64,000 nt of DNA from NCBI GenBank assembly GCA_001899255.1, contig MKVX01000018.1, positions 123,140 to 187,139 of the forward strand, given 5' to 3'. Under the pieces are notes generated by a model that saw only the letters and a list, made by a program, of their open reading frames with translations, did not search any database and had not been told where the DNA came from. Each line of letters opens with the position of its first letter. Position 1 is the stretch's first letter. A program made the position numbers and the translations under genes. Below, piece by piece: positions 19,225-28,211 of this stretch. The DNA comes from Rhizobiales bacterium 62-47. GTDB taxonomy: Bacteria; Pseudomonadota; Alphaproteobacteria; Rhizobiales; Xanthobacteraceae.

Positions 19225-20745
19225 ATGCTCGGACGAATCTTTACCGTCGGCGGCTATACCCTGTTGTCGCGCCTCACCGGCTTCGCGCGCGACATCATGC
19301 TCGCCGCCATTCTCGGCGCGGGTCCTGTGGCCGATGCTTTCTTCGTGGCGCTGCGGCTTCCAAATCACTTCCGAGCCATATTCGCCGAGGGCGCATTCAA
19401 CGCGGCCTTCGTCCCGGCTTATGCCCATGTGCAGGCGGGCGGTTCGGCCAAGCTATTTGCCGACCGCATCTTTACCCTGCTTTTCGGCGTGCAGATCGTG
19501 CTGCTCGGCGTGGCGTTGTTGTTCACGCCGCAGGTCATCGATTTGCTCGCACCGGGGTTTGGCGACGATCCGGTGCGGCACGATCTCGCAATCTCGCTCA
19601 CGCGCATTACCTTTCCTTACCTGCTCCTGATCACGCTCGTGACTTTGTATGGCGGCATGCTCAATGTGATGCAGCGCTTCGCCAGTGCGGCTGCTGCGCC
19701 GATCTTCCTCAATTTGTCGATGATGGCCACGTTGGCGCTTGCCGCGTGGTTCCCGACCGCAGGTCACGCAGCGGCATGGGGCGTCCTGATCTCTGGCTTC
19801 CTGCAGTATTTTCTGTTGGCCGGCGATGCGATGCGACAAGGTATCATGCCGCGGTTCACGAAGCCGCGCCTCGATCCTGACATCCGCGCATTCTTTCGGG
19901 CGCTCGGCCCGGCCACCTTGGGATCGATGGGGACGCAGGTCGCGCTGTTTGCCGATACGATCATCGCGACGTTTCTGGCAACTGGCGCAATATCGGCGTT
20001 ATATTATGCTGACCGTCTCAACCAGCTGCCGATCGGTGTGATCGGGATTGCCATTGGTACAGTGTTGCTGCCGGAGATGTCGCGGCGGCTGACGGCAGGC
20101 GACGATGCAGGCGCTGCGGTGGCGCAACGACGCGCGTTCGAGTTTACGCTGTTGTTTTCGGTGCCGTTCGTCGCTGCATTCCTGACGGTCCCCGACGTCA
20201 TCATGCGCGCGATGTTCGCGCGCGGCGCATTCTCCAGGGCTGATGCCGCCGCTGCCGCGATGACCTTGGCGGCCTATGCCGTCGGCCTCATTCCATTCGT
20301 ATTGATCCGCAGCGCGGTGGCGACGTTCTACGCGCGCAAGGATACGGCCACACCGGTCAAGGCAGCGCTGACAGGTGTCGCCGTCAACGTCATCTTGAAA
20401 GTTGCCTTGATGGGACCGCTGGCCCAGGTCGGACTTGCGCTCGCCACAGCAATCGGTGCCTGGGTCAATCTGCTGCTCGTCCTGGGCTTCGCGGTTCGGG
20501 TTGGCTATCTGGAGTTCGACCGCGCGTTGACGCGTTCGCTTGTCAAATTTGTAATCAGCGGCCTTGTGATCGGAGCGACATTGTGGTGCGTCGCAAGGTG
20601 GGGCGCAAGTTATGTCGCCCAACTGGCTGCGTTTCGCGATGAGGCCATGCTGGGGATCCTCTTCGTGTCCGGCACCGTGGTCTACGGTGCGACAATCCTG
20701 CTCATGTTCGGCCGTGCATGGCTGAAATCCCTGATCCGGGCCTGA
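19225..20745 (+). CDS. murJ: lipid II flippase MurJ
   Basis: Polytopic inner-membrane protein of 506 residues with about 14 helices (MOP/MATE-like fold). The N-terminus LSRLTGFARDIMLAAILG and the segment RAIFAEGAFNAAFVPAY are MurJ hallmarks; they contain Arg residues of the central cavity. It moves lipid II across the membrane for peptidoglycan synthesis and is normally essential. Its place after the gnnA-gnnB pair suggests co-transcription, though MurJ location varies. An O-antigen flippase (Wzx) is less likely because of the GAFNAAFVP signature. Confidence 0.93.
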   Translation: MLGRIFTVGGYTLLSRLTGFARDIMLAAILGAGPVADAFFVALRLPNHFRAIFAEGAFNAAFVPAYAHVQAGGSAKLFADRIFTLLFGVQIVLLGVALLFTPQVIDLLAPGFGDDPVRHDLAISLTRITFPYLLLITLVTLYGGMLNVMQRFASAAAAPIFLNLSMMATLALAAWFPTAGHAAAWGVLISGFLQYFLLAGDAMRQGIMPRFTKPRLDPDIRAFFRALGPATLGSMGTQVALFADTIIATFLATGAISALYYADRLNQLPIGVIGIAIGTVLLPEMSRRLTAGDDAGAAVAQRRAFEFTLLFSVPFVAAFLTVPDVIMRAMFARGAFSRADAAAAAMTLAAYAVGLIPFVLIRSAVATFYARKDTATPVKAALTGVAVNVILKVALMGPLAQVGLALATAIGAWVNLLLVLGFAVRVGYLEFDRALTRSLVKFVISGLVIGATLWCVARWGASYVAQLAAFRDEAMLGILFVSGTVVYGATILLMFGRAWLKSLIRA

Positions 20746-20812
20746 CGCAGATTTGAACTTGCCAGTGCGCCGCTACATTATAGATTGAATTGAAATTGTA
20801 GCGGGAGAGACA

Positions 20813-23119
20813 ATGGCTCCGGTCAAGTTCGGTGTCGGACAAAGCGTCCGGCGAAAAGAAGACGATGCGCTGGTTCGCGGCCGGGGTCGCTATACCGACG
20901 ATCATGCGCCGTCGCCGGCATTGCATGCGCTGATGCTGCGCTCGCCGCATGCCCACGCGAAATTCACAATTGATGCCTCGCGCGCGCGTGCTCTGCCCGG
21001 CGTCGAGATGATCGTCACCGCTGACGATATCAAGGATCTCGGCGGCCTGCCTTGTCTCTTCAATCTGCCCGACAATCCATTCACGGCCCCGCCGTATCCT
21101 ATTCTGGCGCGTGATATCGTGCGTCACGTTGGCGACGCCGTTGCCTTCGTGGTCGCCAAGACGGTCGCGCAGGCGCGCGATGCCATCGAAGCCATCGCGA
21201 TTGACTGGAAGCCGCTTCCCGCAGTTGTCGGTGCGGCCAATGCGGTGAAGGAGGGCGCTCCGCAGGTTTGGCCGCAACACCCGGGCAACGTGTTGTTCGA
21301 TACGTCGCTAGGCGACAAGAAGGCCGCCGAGGCGGCCTTTGCCAAGGCGCATTCCGTTGCCGAGGTTTCTATCGTCAATCCGCGCATCGTTACCAATTAC
21401 ATGGAGACCCGTGCGGCGGTCTGTGAATACGACGCCAAGCGCGATCATCTGACCCTAACGATTGGCAGCCAAGGCAGTCATCGGCTGCGCGATATTCTTT
21501 GTCAGAACATCCTCAACATCCCCGTTGAGAAGATGCGGGTGATTTGTCCCGACGTCGGTGGTGGCTTCGGTACCAAGCTTTTCCCATATCGGGAATACGC
21601 GCTGATCGCATTCGCGTCGCGCAAGCTGCGCAAGACCATCAAGTGGACGGCCGAGCGCTCCGATCATTTCGTCGGTGACTCGCAAGGGCGCGACAATGTC
21701 ACGACGGCCCGCATGGCGCTGGCCGAGGATGGCAAATTTCTTGGCATGGATGTCGACCTGATCGGCGACATGGGCGGTTATCTTTCGACATTCGGGCCTT
21801 ACATTCCGCACGGTGGCGCAGGGATGCTGCCGGGCCTGTACGACGTGCAGGCGTTCCATTGCCGCGTTCGCACCGTCTTCACCAACACCGTCCCGGTGGA
21901 TGCCTATCGCGGGGCCGGCCGTCCCGAGGCGGCTTACGTGGTCGAACGCCTGGTTGACGCGGCGGCGCGCAAGCTCGGCATGGCACCGGATGCCATACGC
22001 CGCAAGAATTTCATCGCGCCGCGCGCGATGCCTTACAAGACCGCGACCGGAAAGATCTACGACTCGGGCGACTTCGCCGCGCATCTGAAACAGGCGATGG
22101 ACGTCGGCGGCTGGAAAGAATTTCCCAAGCGCGCCAAGGCGGCAAAGAAGCAGGGCTTGGTGCGCGGAATTGGCCTCGCGTCCTATGTCGAAGTCTGCGG
22201 CACCATGGGCGAGGAAACCGCTCATGTGCAGCTCGATCCGAATGGCGACGTCACCGTCCTCATCGGCTCCCAATCCAGCGGTCAGGGCCATCAGACGGCC
22301 TATGCCCAGATCGTTGCCGAGCAATTCGGCATCGCTCCCGAGCGCGTGCACGTCTTTCAGGGCGACACCGATCGGATCGCCACTGGCCTCGGTACCGGCG
22401 GCTCGAGTGCGATTCCGTCGGGCGGCGTCAGCGTGCAACGCGCGACACGCAAGCTGGGCGAGAGCCTGAAGCAACTTGCTGCGGATGCGCTTGAAGCTGG
22501 TACGGCCGATCTTGAATTCAGCGATGCGACAATACGCGTCGCAGGGACCGACCGCTTCATCTCGTTTGCGGATCTTGCGAAGAAAGGAAGTGGCGATCCA
22601 GCCAAACTCGACGCTAGCGAGAAATTCAGCAGCGCGGATGGTACGTTCCCGAACGGGACGCATCTGGTGGAGGTGGAGATCGATCCGGCTACAGGCGTCG
22701 TTCGCCTCGTCAACTATGTCATCGTCGACGACTTCGGCGTCACGTTGAACCCGCTCTTGCTCGAGGGGCAGGTGCATGGCGGAACGATGCAGGGCATCGG
22801 CCAGGCGTTGATGGAGCGTGCCGTATACGATCCCAAGGATGGCCAATTGATTACCGGCACGTTCATGGATTACGCGCTGCCTCGGGCTTCGGACGGTCCT
22901 CCGATCACCTTCCAGACTCACAATGTGCCATGCGTGACCAATCCGCTGGGCGTGAAGGGGGCGGGGGAAGCGGGCGCGATCGGTTCTTGCCCGGCGGTGG
23001 TCAACGCGATCATCGAGGGGCTGTGGCGCGAATACGGTATCGATCACATTGACATGCCGGCGACCCCCGAGCGGGTCTGGATGGCAATCCGAGAGGCCGA
23101 ACGGCATCGGCAGTCGTGA
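20813..23119 (+). CDS. xanthine dehydrogenase/CoxL-family molybdopterin-binding subunit
   Basis: Large catalytic subunit of a molybdenum hydroxylase, 768 residues, the usual length. The active-site loop AYRGAGRPEAAY (residues about 364-375) is the form II type; true aerobic CO dehydrogenase has a Cys-containing loop, so CO oxidation is not expected. The catalytic Glu lies in GAGEAGAIGS near residue 720. GSQSSGQGHQTA and GGSSAIPSGG line the cofactor pocket. It contains no [2Fe-2S] or FAD domain and no genes for those subunits flank it. GGGAGAG lies about 6 bases before the ATG. Substrate is probably an aldehyde or N-heterocycle, unproven. Confidence 0.9.
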   Translation: MAPVKFGVGQSVRRKEDDALVRGRGRYTDDHAPSPALHALMLRSPHAHAKFTIDASRARALPGVEMIVTADDIKDLGGLPCLFNLPDNPFTAPPYPILARDIVRHVGDAVAFVVAKTVAQARDAIEAIAIDWKPLPAVVGAANAVKEGAPQVWPQHPGNVLFDTSLGDKKAAEAAFAKAHSVAEVSIVNPRIVTNYMETRAAVCEYDAKRDHLTLTIGSQGSHRLRDILCQNILNIPVEKMRVICPDVGGGFGTKLFPYREYALIAFASRKLRKTIKWTAERSDHFVGDSQGRDNVTTARMALAEDGKFLGMDVDLIGDMGGYLSTFGPYIPHGGAGMLPGLYDVQAFHCRVRTVFTNTVPVDAYRGAGRPEAAYVVERLVDAAARKLGMAPDAIRRKNFIAPRAMPYKTATGKIYDSGDFAAHLKQAMDVGGWKEFPKRAKAAKKQGLVRGIGLASYVEVCGTMGEETAHVQLDPNGDVTVLIGSQSSGQGHQTAYAQIVAEQFGIAPERVHVFQGDTDRIATGLGTGGSSAIPSGGVSVQRATRKLGESLKQLAADALEAGTADLEFSDATIRVAGTDRFISFADLAKKGSGDPAKLDASEKFSSADGTFPNGTHLVEVEIDPATGVVRLVNYVIVDDFGVTLNPLLLEGQVHGGTMQGIGQALMERAVYDPKDGQLITGTFMDYALPRASDGPPITFQTHNVPCVTNPLGVKGAGEAGAIGSCPAVVNAIIEGLWREYGIDHIDMPATPERVWMAIREAERHRQS

Positions 23120-23251
23120 ATTATCTCACGTCAGTGGAATAGGCCGCGCGGGGCGGGGTTTTTGCTCCAGCGTAGGTTTCGGTCGCGCAGCCCTTTGTGC
23201 GACCGTAGCGTGCGAGTCCAGGTGAAATCGAGAGCAAAGTGAGGGCGGTAG

Positions 23252-23701
23252 ATGAAACGAATACTACTTGTTGTCGGGATGCTGGCGATCGGGCTTGGGG
23301 CGGTATCCGCGCAGCAGGATGTGGTGGCCCAGCGTCAGAAACTGATGAAAGACAACGGCAAAAACCTTGGCGGCGTGCTCGGCGGGATGGTCAAGGGCGA
23401 AAAGCCGTATGATCAGGCCGCCGTCGATGCCGCGCTGACGCAGCTCGATCAATCGGCCAGGACCCTGACCACGCTGTTTCCCGACAGCACCAAGGGCTTG
23501 AAGACGGGAGGTGACTACGATTCGTCACCGAAAATCTGGGAAAATCGCAGCGATTTCGATGCTCATTTCGCCAGCTACAGCAAGGCTATCGGCGAAGCCA
23601 AGACTAGCGTCAAGGATCTCGCGACGTTGAAAGCGGCTGTCCCGGTTCTGGGCAAACAGTGTTCGGGATGTCACGAAACCTACCGGCTCAAAAACACCTG
23701 A
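23252..23701 (+). CDS. cytochrome c' / c556-type protein
   Basis: Periplasmic c-type cytochrome of 149 residues. Residues 1-20 are a signal peptide ending VSA. The mature part is a four-helix bundle (Cytochrom_C_2 type), with the single heme-binding motif CSGCH close to the C-terminus at 137-141, as typical for cytochrome c'. Possible roles are electron transfer, or NO binding in five-coordinate forms; the sixth-ligand position cannot be judged. GGGCGGTAG precedes the ATG. It lies 132 bp after the molybdenum subunit and could accept its electrons, but co-transcription is not certain. Confidence 0.9.
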   Translation: MKRILLVVGMLAIGLGAVSAQQDVVAQRQKLMKDNGKNLGGVLGGMVKGEKPYDQAAVDAALTQLDQSARTLTTLFPDSTKGLKTGGDYDSSPKIWENRSDFDAHFASYSKAIGEAKTSVKDLATLKAAVPVLGKQCSGCHETYRLKNT

Positions 23702-23726
23702 CCCACTTTCTAGCGCGAATTTGGTA

Positions 23727-23757
23727 AGAGGGAGAGGCGCGAAGCACTTCTCCCTCT
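23727..23757. terminator. hairpin between convergent genes
   Basis: A 9-bp inverted repeat (AGAGGGAGA/TCTCCCTCT, 23727-23735 and 23749-23757) lies 26 bp after the cytochrome stop and 19 bp before the CHRD gene's end. No long T-run follows on either strand, so it is a probable but weak terminator. Confidence 0.5.
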
Positions 23758-23775
23758 GCCTCTGTTCGCCGACGG

Positions 23776-24204
23776 TTACTTCGTCACCTGGCCGCGGATT
23801 TCCCCGCCCGGATTATCCTTGGTGTGAATGTTGACATAGTACTTTCCGGCCATCAGGTCGGCAGCTTGGGCATCGGTTAGCGTAGCGCTGCCCTCGGCCG
23901 GGCTCGTCCCGGCGTTGGCGATCGGCACTGCGACGCCAGCATTCTTGCCGGGTTCGGCCGGCCCGTGGAAATGAGCCGCGGTGGCCGGACCGCTCAGACC
24001 CGAATAGGTGAGCTTCCAGCTCAGCTTCTTGGTCGCGGTATCGTAGTCGATATCCGCCGTTCCGGAGCCCTTGGAGGTGGTGGCCGGTACTTCCGATGCA
24101 CCTGTCAGTGCTGCCTTCATCGCAACCTTCTCCGCCAGCGCTGGTCCTGCAAATGCGGTGGCGCCCAGCGCAATGCTGACCATTGTCAGTTTGATCGTAT
24201 TCAT
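23776..24204 (-). CDS. exported CHRD-domain protein
   Basis: Exported protein of 142 residues. Residues 1-24 form a signal peptide ending ALA-E, followed by one CHRD domain (about 28-140). Its hallmarks are ALTGASEVPA at the start, AAHFHGPAEPG in the middle and YYVNIHTKDNPGGEIRGQV at the end. CHRD domains occur in chordin and in many bacterial secreted proteins; the function is unknown, and the two conserved His might bind metal. I chose the ATG at 24204 because AGGGAGA lies 6 bases before it. It is convergent with the cytochrome c' gene and divergent from the diheme cytochrome. Confidence 0.88.
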   Translation of the reverse strand: MNTIKLTMVSIALGATAFAGPALAEKVAMKAALTGASEVPATTSKGSGTADIDYDTATKKLSWKLTYSGLSGPATAAHFHGPAEPGKNAGVAVPIANAGTSPAEGSATLTDAQAADLMAGKYYVNIHTKDNPGGEIRGQVTK

Positions 24205-24357
24205 TGGTTTCTCCCTGTTGGGTGAGGCATGCAAAGATCCGGAACAGCGGCTATGGTCGTTTATTCCTCGCGGAGCAACGACATCCGCGTGTCTCGATCA
24301 TCTCGGAAATCTTCGAGTCGGGCGATGTTGCTGTGCGAAATGGCTGACGCAGGTTGA

Positions 24358-25290
24358 ATGATGTTGCGCAAACTTTCGATCTTGGTTGTGACGTTGCTGG
24401 TTGCGGGTTTGGCGGCCTATTGGTGGTTGACGATGCCTGTTGCGATGTCCGCTGCGGCATTGCCAGCCTATACCGCCGATCTCGCCAATGGGAAGACAAC
24501 ATTCGACATTGGCGGATGTTCCTCCTGTCACGCCGTGCCGAAGCAGGAAGACCGCACGCGGCTCGGTGGCGGATTGGCGCTGGGTTCGCCGTTCGGGACA
24601 TTCTATGCACCCAATATTTCGCCCGATCTGACGGACGGCATTGGCCGCTGGACAGAGGCCGAGTTCGTCACCGCGGTGATCGAAGGAACCTCGCCGACAG
24701 GCGCGCATTACTTCCCCGCTTTTCCCTATGCCGCATACCATCAGGCCAAAATCCCGGATGTGCGGGATCTGTTTGCCTATTTGAAAACCGTGCCGCCGGT
24801 TCCTGGCAAGGTGCGCGATCACGACGTGCCGTTCCCGTTCAATATCCGGCGCAACATCGGCATCTGGAAATTGCTGTTCATGCCGCATGAACCTTTCAAG
24901 CCTGACGCGGCGCGCTCGGCGCAGTGGAATCGCGGCGCCTATCTCGTGAATACCCTCGGCCACTGCGCCGAGTGTCATAGCCCGCGCAATTTTCTGGGTG
25001 GTATCGTCGCGGCACAACGGTTTGCCGGCGGCCCCGACCCCGAGGGCAAGGGCTGGGTTCCGAACATCACGCAAAAGGGTCTGGCTGACTGGAGCGAGAA
25101 GGACATTGCCTACTTTCTCGAGACCGGCACTTTGCCGGATGGCGACTCCGTAGGCGGGTCGATGGTCAACGTCGTCCGGAACACGTCGAAGCTGAGCGAT
25201 GAAGATCGGGCCGCGATCGCGACCTATATAAAATCGTTGCCGGCTGTCGAAGGACCGCCCAAGCCGCCTCGCGCGAAGTCGAAATCCTGA
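24358..25290 (+). CDS. membrane-anchored diheme cytochrome c
   Basis: c-type cytochrome of 310 residues. An N-terminal hydrophobic segment (about 7-25) anchors it to the membrane or serves as a signal. Two class I heme domains follow, with CSSCH at 54-58 and CAECH at 203-207; YAPNISPD and VPNITQKG are the usual loops near the axial Met of alcohol- and aldehyde-dehydrogenase cytochromes. It resembles the cytochrome subunits that accept electrons from periplasmic molybdenum or quinoprotein dehydrogenases. The molybdenum hydroxylase gene lies 1.2 kb upstream, so a functional link is plausible but not shown. Two ATG codons in tandem mark the start. Confidence 0.88.
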   Translation: MMLRKLSILVVTLLVAGLAAYWWLTMPVAMSAAALPAYTADLANGKTTFDIGGCSSCHAVPKQEDRTRLGGGLALGSPFGTFYAPNISPDLTDGIGRWTEAEFVTAVIEGTSPTGAHYFPAFPYAAYHQAKIPDVRDLFAYLKTVPPVPGKVRDHDVPFPFNIRRNIGIWKLLFMPHEPFKPDAARSAQWNRGAYLVNTLGHCAECHSPRNFLGGIVAAQRFAGGPDPEGKGWVPNITQKGLADWSEKDIAYFLETGTLPDGDSVGGSMVNVVRNTSKLSDEDRAAIATYIKSLPAVEGPPKPPRAKSKS

Positions 25291-25314
25291 TTGTGCCGTT
25301 TCGCGGACTGCGCA

Positions 25315-26439
25315 TCAGTCCGCAAGCCAGCGCGCCGAGCGTATCGAAATGGCAAGCGTCACCTCCGTGCCGACATCGTGGAGTCGATCGCCGGCGTGGA
25401 AAGGCGTGTCGACGATAACGTCGGACGCTCCGATCCTGACACCGTAACGGATCATGGCGCCGAGGAATTCGCGATACGCCACGGTCCCGGAGATTTGCGC
25501 GGCATCGGCTCCAGGTGGTTCGCCAGCCGCGACGAGGGCGACATCCTGAGGACGAAACACCAACCGCGCATTCGCTGGTATGTCGGCATCCTTCGCAATC
25601 TGAATGCGGAGCCCGTTTTCCGTTTCAAAGGCGCGGTCGGCGCCGCTTTGCACCAGCTGACCGGCGAGGATGTTCGCGGTGCCGAGAAAGTTGGCGACGA
25701 AAAGGTTGGCTGGCTTTTCGTAGAGCTCCTTCGGCGTGCCGATCTGCTGGATGATGCCGTCATTCATCACCGCGATGCGGTCGCAGACCGTATTGGCTTC
25801 CTCCTGATCGTGGGTGACGAAGATTGTCGTCAGTCCCAGCCGCTGCTGAAGCTCGCGCAGTTCGCGGCGGACCTGCACGCGGAGCTTCGCATCAAGGTTG
25901 GATAGCGGTTCGTCGAGCAGCAACAATTTTGGTTCGACGACGATGGTTCGCGCCAGCGCAACACGCTGTTGCTGTCCGCCGGATAATTGTGAAGGCCGCC
26001 GCGCGCCGAGCCCGCCAAGGCCGACGAGGTTCAGCGCGGCCTCGACGCGTCGGGTAATTTCCGCGCGGCCGACATGCTTTTCCTCGAGGCCGAATGCGAC
26101 ATTGCGCGCGACCGTCATATGCGGCCATAGCGCATATGATTGGAACACCATGCCGACGTCGCGTTTCCACGGCGGCAACGCGGAAATATCCTTGTCGTCG
26201 ACCAGCACGCGGCCGCTATCGGCGCGGTTGAAGCCCGCGATCAGCCGCAGCAAAGTTGTCTTGCCGCATCCCGATGGTCCGAGAAAGGCGAAGAACTCGC
26301 CGGGGCGAATATCGAGATTGACCGATTTGAGGACGTGATGGTCGCCGTATGAGAGATTCACATTCTCGATCCGCACGCTGACCGCGCGTGCTGAAATCTC
26401 GCTGGCCGTTGTGGATGATAGCGCGAAAGGTGATGTCAT
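25315..26439 (-). CDS. ABC transporter ATP-binding protein (Fe3+/phosphonate/spermidine class)
   Basis: Cytoplasmic ATPase of 374 residues. The N-terminal ATPase domain has Walker A GPSGCGKTT (about 54-62), signature LSGGQQQRVALAR and Walker B LLLLDEPLSNLD. The C-terminal part (about 290-374) is a TOBE domain, starting near VFRPQDVAL. This layout is that of FbpC, PotA and PhnT. It is the last gene of a minus-strand operon, 22 bp after the permease, and would energise import of the substrate captured by the binding protein at 28212-29540. Confidence 0.92.
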   Translation of the reverse strand: MTSPFALSSTTASEISARAVSVRIENVNLSYGDHHVLKSVNLDIRPGEFFAFLGPSGCGKTTLLRLIAGFNRADSGRVLVDDKDISALPPWKRDVGMVFQSYALWPHMTVARNVAFGLEEKHVGRAEITRRVEAALNLVGLGGLGARRPSQLSGGQQQRVALARTIVVEPKLLLLDEPLSNLDAKLRVQVRRELRELQQRLGLTTIFVTHDQEEANTVCDRIAVMNDGIIQQIGTPKELYEKPANLFVANFLGTANILAGQLVQSGADRAFETENGLRIQIAKDADIPANARLVFRPQDVALVAAGEPPGADAAQISGTVAYREFLGAMIRYGVRIGASDVIVDTPFHAGDRLHDVGTEVTLAISIRSARWLAD

Positions 26440-26461
26440 GGACGATCAACCGGTCAAGAGT

Positions 26462-28171
26462 TCAATGGCGGGATTCCGCGGCGGCACGTCCGCGTTCGAT
26501 GATGATATGCGACAGGATAGTGCAGGCGGCGACGAGCAGAACGGCGATCACGCCGAGTGCGGCACCCGGCCCGCGTCCCGCTGCGGACTGCATGAAGACA
26601 TACAGGCCATAAGAGAGCGGCGCGTCGGAGTTGGATTGCACCAGCATCAGGGTTGCCGATAGCTCAACGGCAGCAGTGGCGAAGCTGGTGACGAAGCCTG
26701 CCAGAATGCCGCCCGTCATCAGCGGCACGACGATCCGGCGCACCGTGCGAGCCTTGGTCGCGCCGAGATTTTCTGCTGCTTCTTCTAGTGAGACCGAAAT
26801 CTGTTGCAACGCTGCATAACAGGAGCGGAGAGCGTAGGGCAGGCGACGAATCGCGAGCGCCAGAACGATGACGATCCACAACGTTGCCAGCGGCGTGCCA
26901 TCCCAAAGCTGGACGCCATAAAATGCGCGCAGATAGCCGATGCCGAGCACGATCCCCGGAATCGCCAATGCCGCCGATGCGGCCCAATCGAGCGCAGTTC
27001 GCCCGATCAATCGCGTCCTCAACACCAGATAGGCAATTGCCGTGCCGATGACGACGTCGATCAATCCGGCAAGCGAGGCGTAGACCAGCGTGTTCTTGAT
27101 ATAGAGCGAACTTTCGCCAAAGATTCTGGCGTAGTGCGCCACGGTGTAACTGTCGGGCAACGGCGAGAACGACCAGATCGTGGCAAACGATAGCAGCAGC
27201 AATCCGGCATGCGGCGCCAGCACCAACAGCAGGATCAGCGTGACGACCGCGTAAGCCAACACGCTTTCCCACGGCCGTAATTCGCGCCGGGCCAAGCCAC
27301 CGCCGCCGCGCTGCACGGTGGCATAGTCAGTGCCGCGCGTTGCCAATGCTGACAGTGCAATGGCCGCAACCGAAGCAACGATGAGCACGACGGAAATGAC
27401 GTAGCCCATCGGATCGGTGATGCCGATCGAGGTGACGCGAAGATAGGCTTGCGGCGCAAGCATATCCTTGACGTTCAAGAGAAGCGGCGTGGCTAGATCG
27501 TCGAATACCTTGACGAATACCAGCGAGGCACCGGCGACATATCCCGGCATCGCCAGAGGAAATACGATGCGCCGGAACAGCCGGAAGCCGGAAGCGCCAA
27601 GATTTTGCGCGGCTTCCTCCATGGCGCTATCGATGTTGCGCAAGCCGGCCGACAAATTGATGAGGATGAATGGAAAGTAGTGGATCGCTTGCACGAAGAT
27701 GACGCCGTTGAGACCATCCATGAAAGCGATCTTGAATCCCAGCCAGTCGTCCAGCAGCAGGTTGATGCTGCCGTTGCGGCCGAAGAACAGCTGCATCGCC
27801 ACCGCGCCCACGAAGGGCGGCATGATTAGCGGAAGGAAGCCGAGCGTCTGGATCAATACGGCTCCGCGAAATGTGAAGCGCGACGTGATGTAGGCAAGTG
27901 GCAGGGCCAGCACTGACGCACAAACAACCGCCATCGCCGAGACGTAAAATGAATTCCAGAACGAGCGCACGAACAGGTCGGTGCGCACGAAGTCGAGAAA
28001 ATTGACCAGGGTGAAGGTGGAGCTGCCTTTTTCGGTGAACGCGACCCAGATCACTGTCGCCGTGGGCCAGATCAGGAATAGGGCGAGGAAGAGCGCGATG
28101 CCCAACGCCAGCATCACCTGGCCGGGTGTCGCCGACAGCCGGCTTTGCGAGGCGCGCCAGGTCATCGCCAT
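26462..28171 (-). CDS. ABC transporter permease, two fused membrane domains
   Basis: Inner-membrane permease of 569 residues with about 12 helices: two BPD_transp_1 domains in one chain, as in FbpB and the PhnV-like permeases. EAA loops that dock the ATPase are visible in both halves (AAQNLGASGFRLFRRIVFPL near 190, and EEAAENLGATKARTVRRIVV near 480). It sits between the binding-protein gene (40 bp) and the ATPase gene (22 bp), forming a complete importer. Confidence 0.92.
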   Translation of the reverse strand: MAMTWRASQSRLSATPGQVMLALGIALFLALFLIWPTATVIWVAFTEKGSSTFTLVNFLDFVRTDLFVRSFWNSFYVSAMAVVCASVLALPLAYITSRFTFRGAVLIQTLGFLPLIMPPFVGAVAMQLFFGRNGSINLLLDDWLGFKIAFMDGLNGVIFVQAIHYFPFILINLSAGLRNIDSAMEEAAQNLGASGFRLFRRIVFPLAMPGYVAGASLVFVKVFDDLATPLLLNVKDMLAPQAYLRVTSIGITDPMGYVISVVLIVASVAAIALSALATRGTDYATVQRGGGGLARRELRPWESVLAYAVVTLILLLVLAPHAGLLLLSFATIWSFSPLPDSYTVAHYARIFGESSLYIKNTLVYASLAGLIDVVIGTAIAYLVLRTRLIGRTALDWAASAALAIPGIVLGIGYLRAFYGVQLWDGTPLATLWIVIVLALAIRRLPYALRSCYAALQQISVSLEEAAENLGATKARTVRRIVVPLMTGGILAGFVTSFATAAVELSATLMLVQSNSDAPLSYGLYVFMQSAAGRGPGAALGVIAVLLVAACTILSHIIIERGRAAAESRH

Positions 28172-28211
28172 GCTGGATAGCCTTGCACGGGGCTATCGGT
28201 CGGAACGCGCA

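Noticed and set aside
21455..23107. 550-codon open frame on the minus strand
   Set aside because: Antisense to the molybdenum subunit; no motif.
20813..23119. aerobic carbon monoxide dehydrogenase
   Set aside because: The active-site loop is AYRGAGR (form II), not the Cys-containing form I loop, and the other cox genes are absent.
23242..23254. GGCGGTAG, the ops/JUMPstart core
   Set aside because: It lies directly at the cytochrome c' ribosome site, lacks the longer JUMPstart context and is not before a polysaccharide operon.
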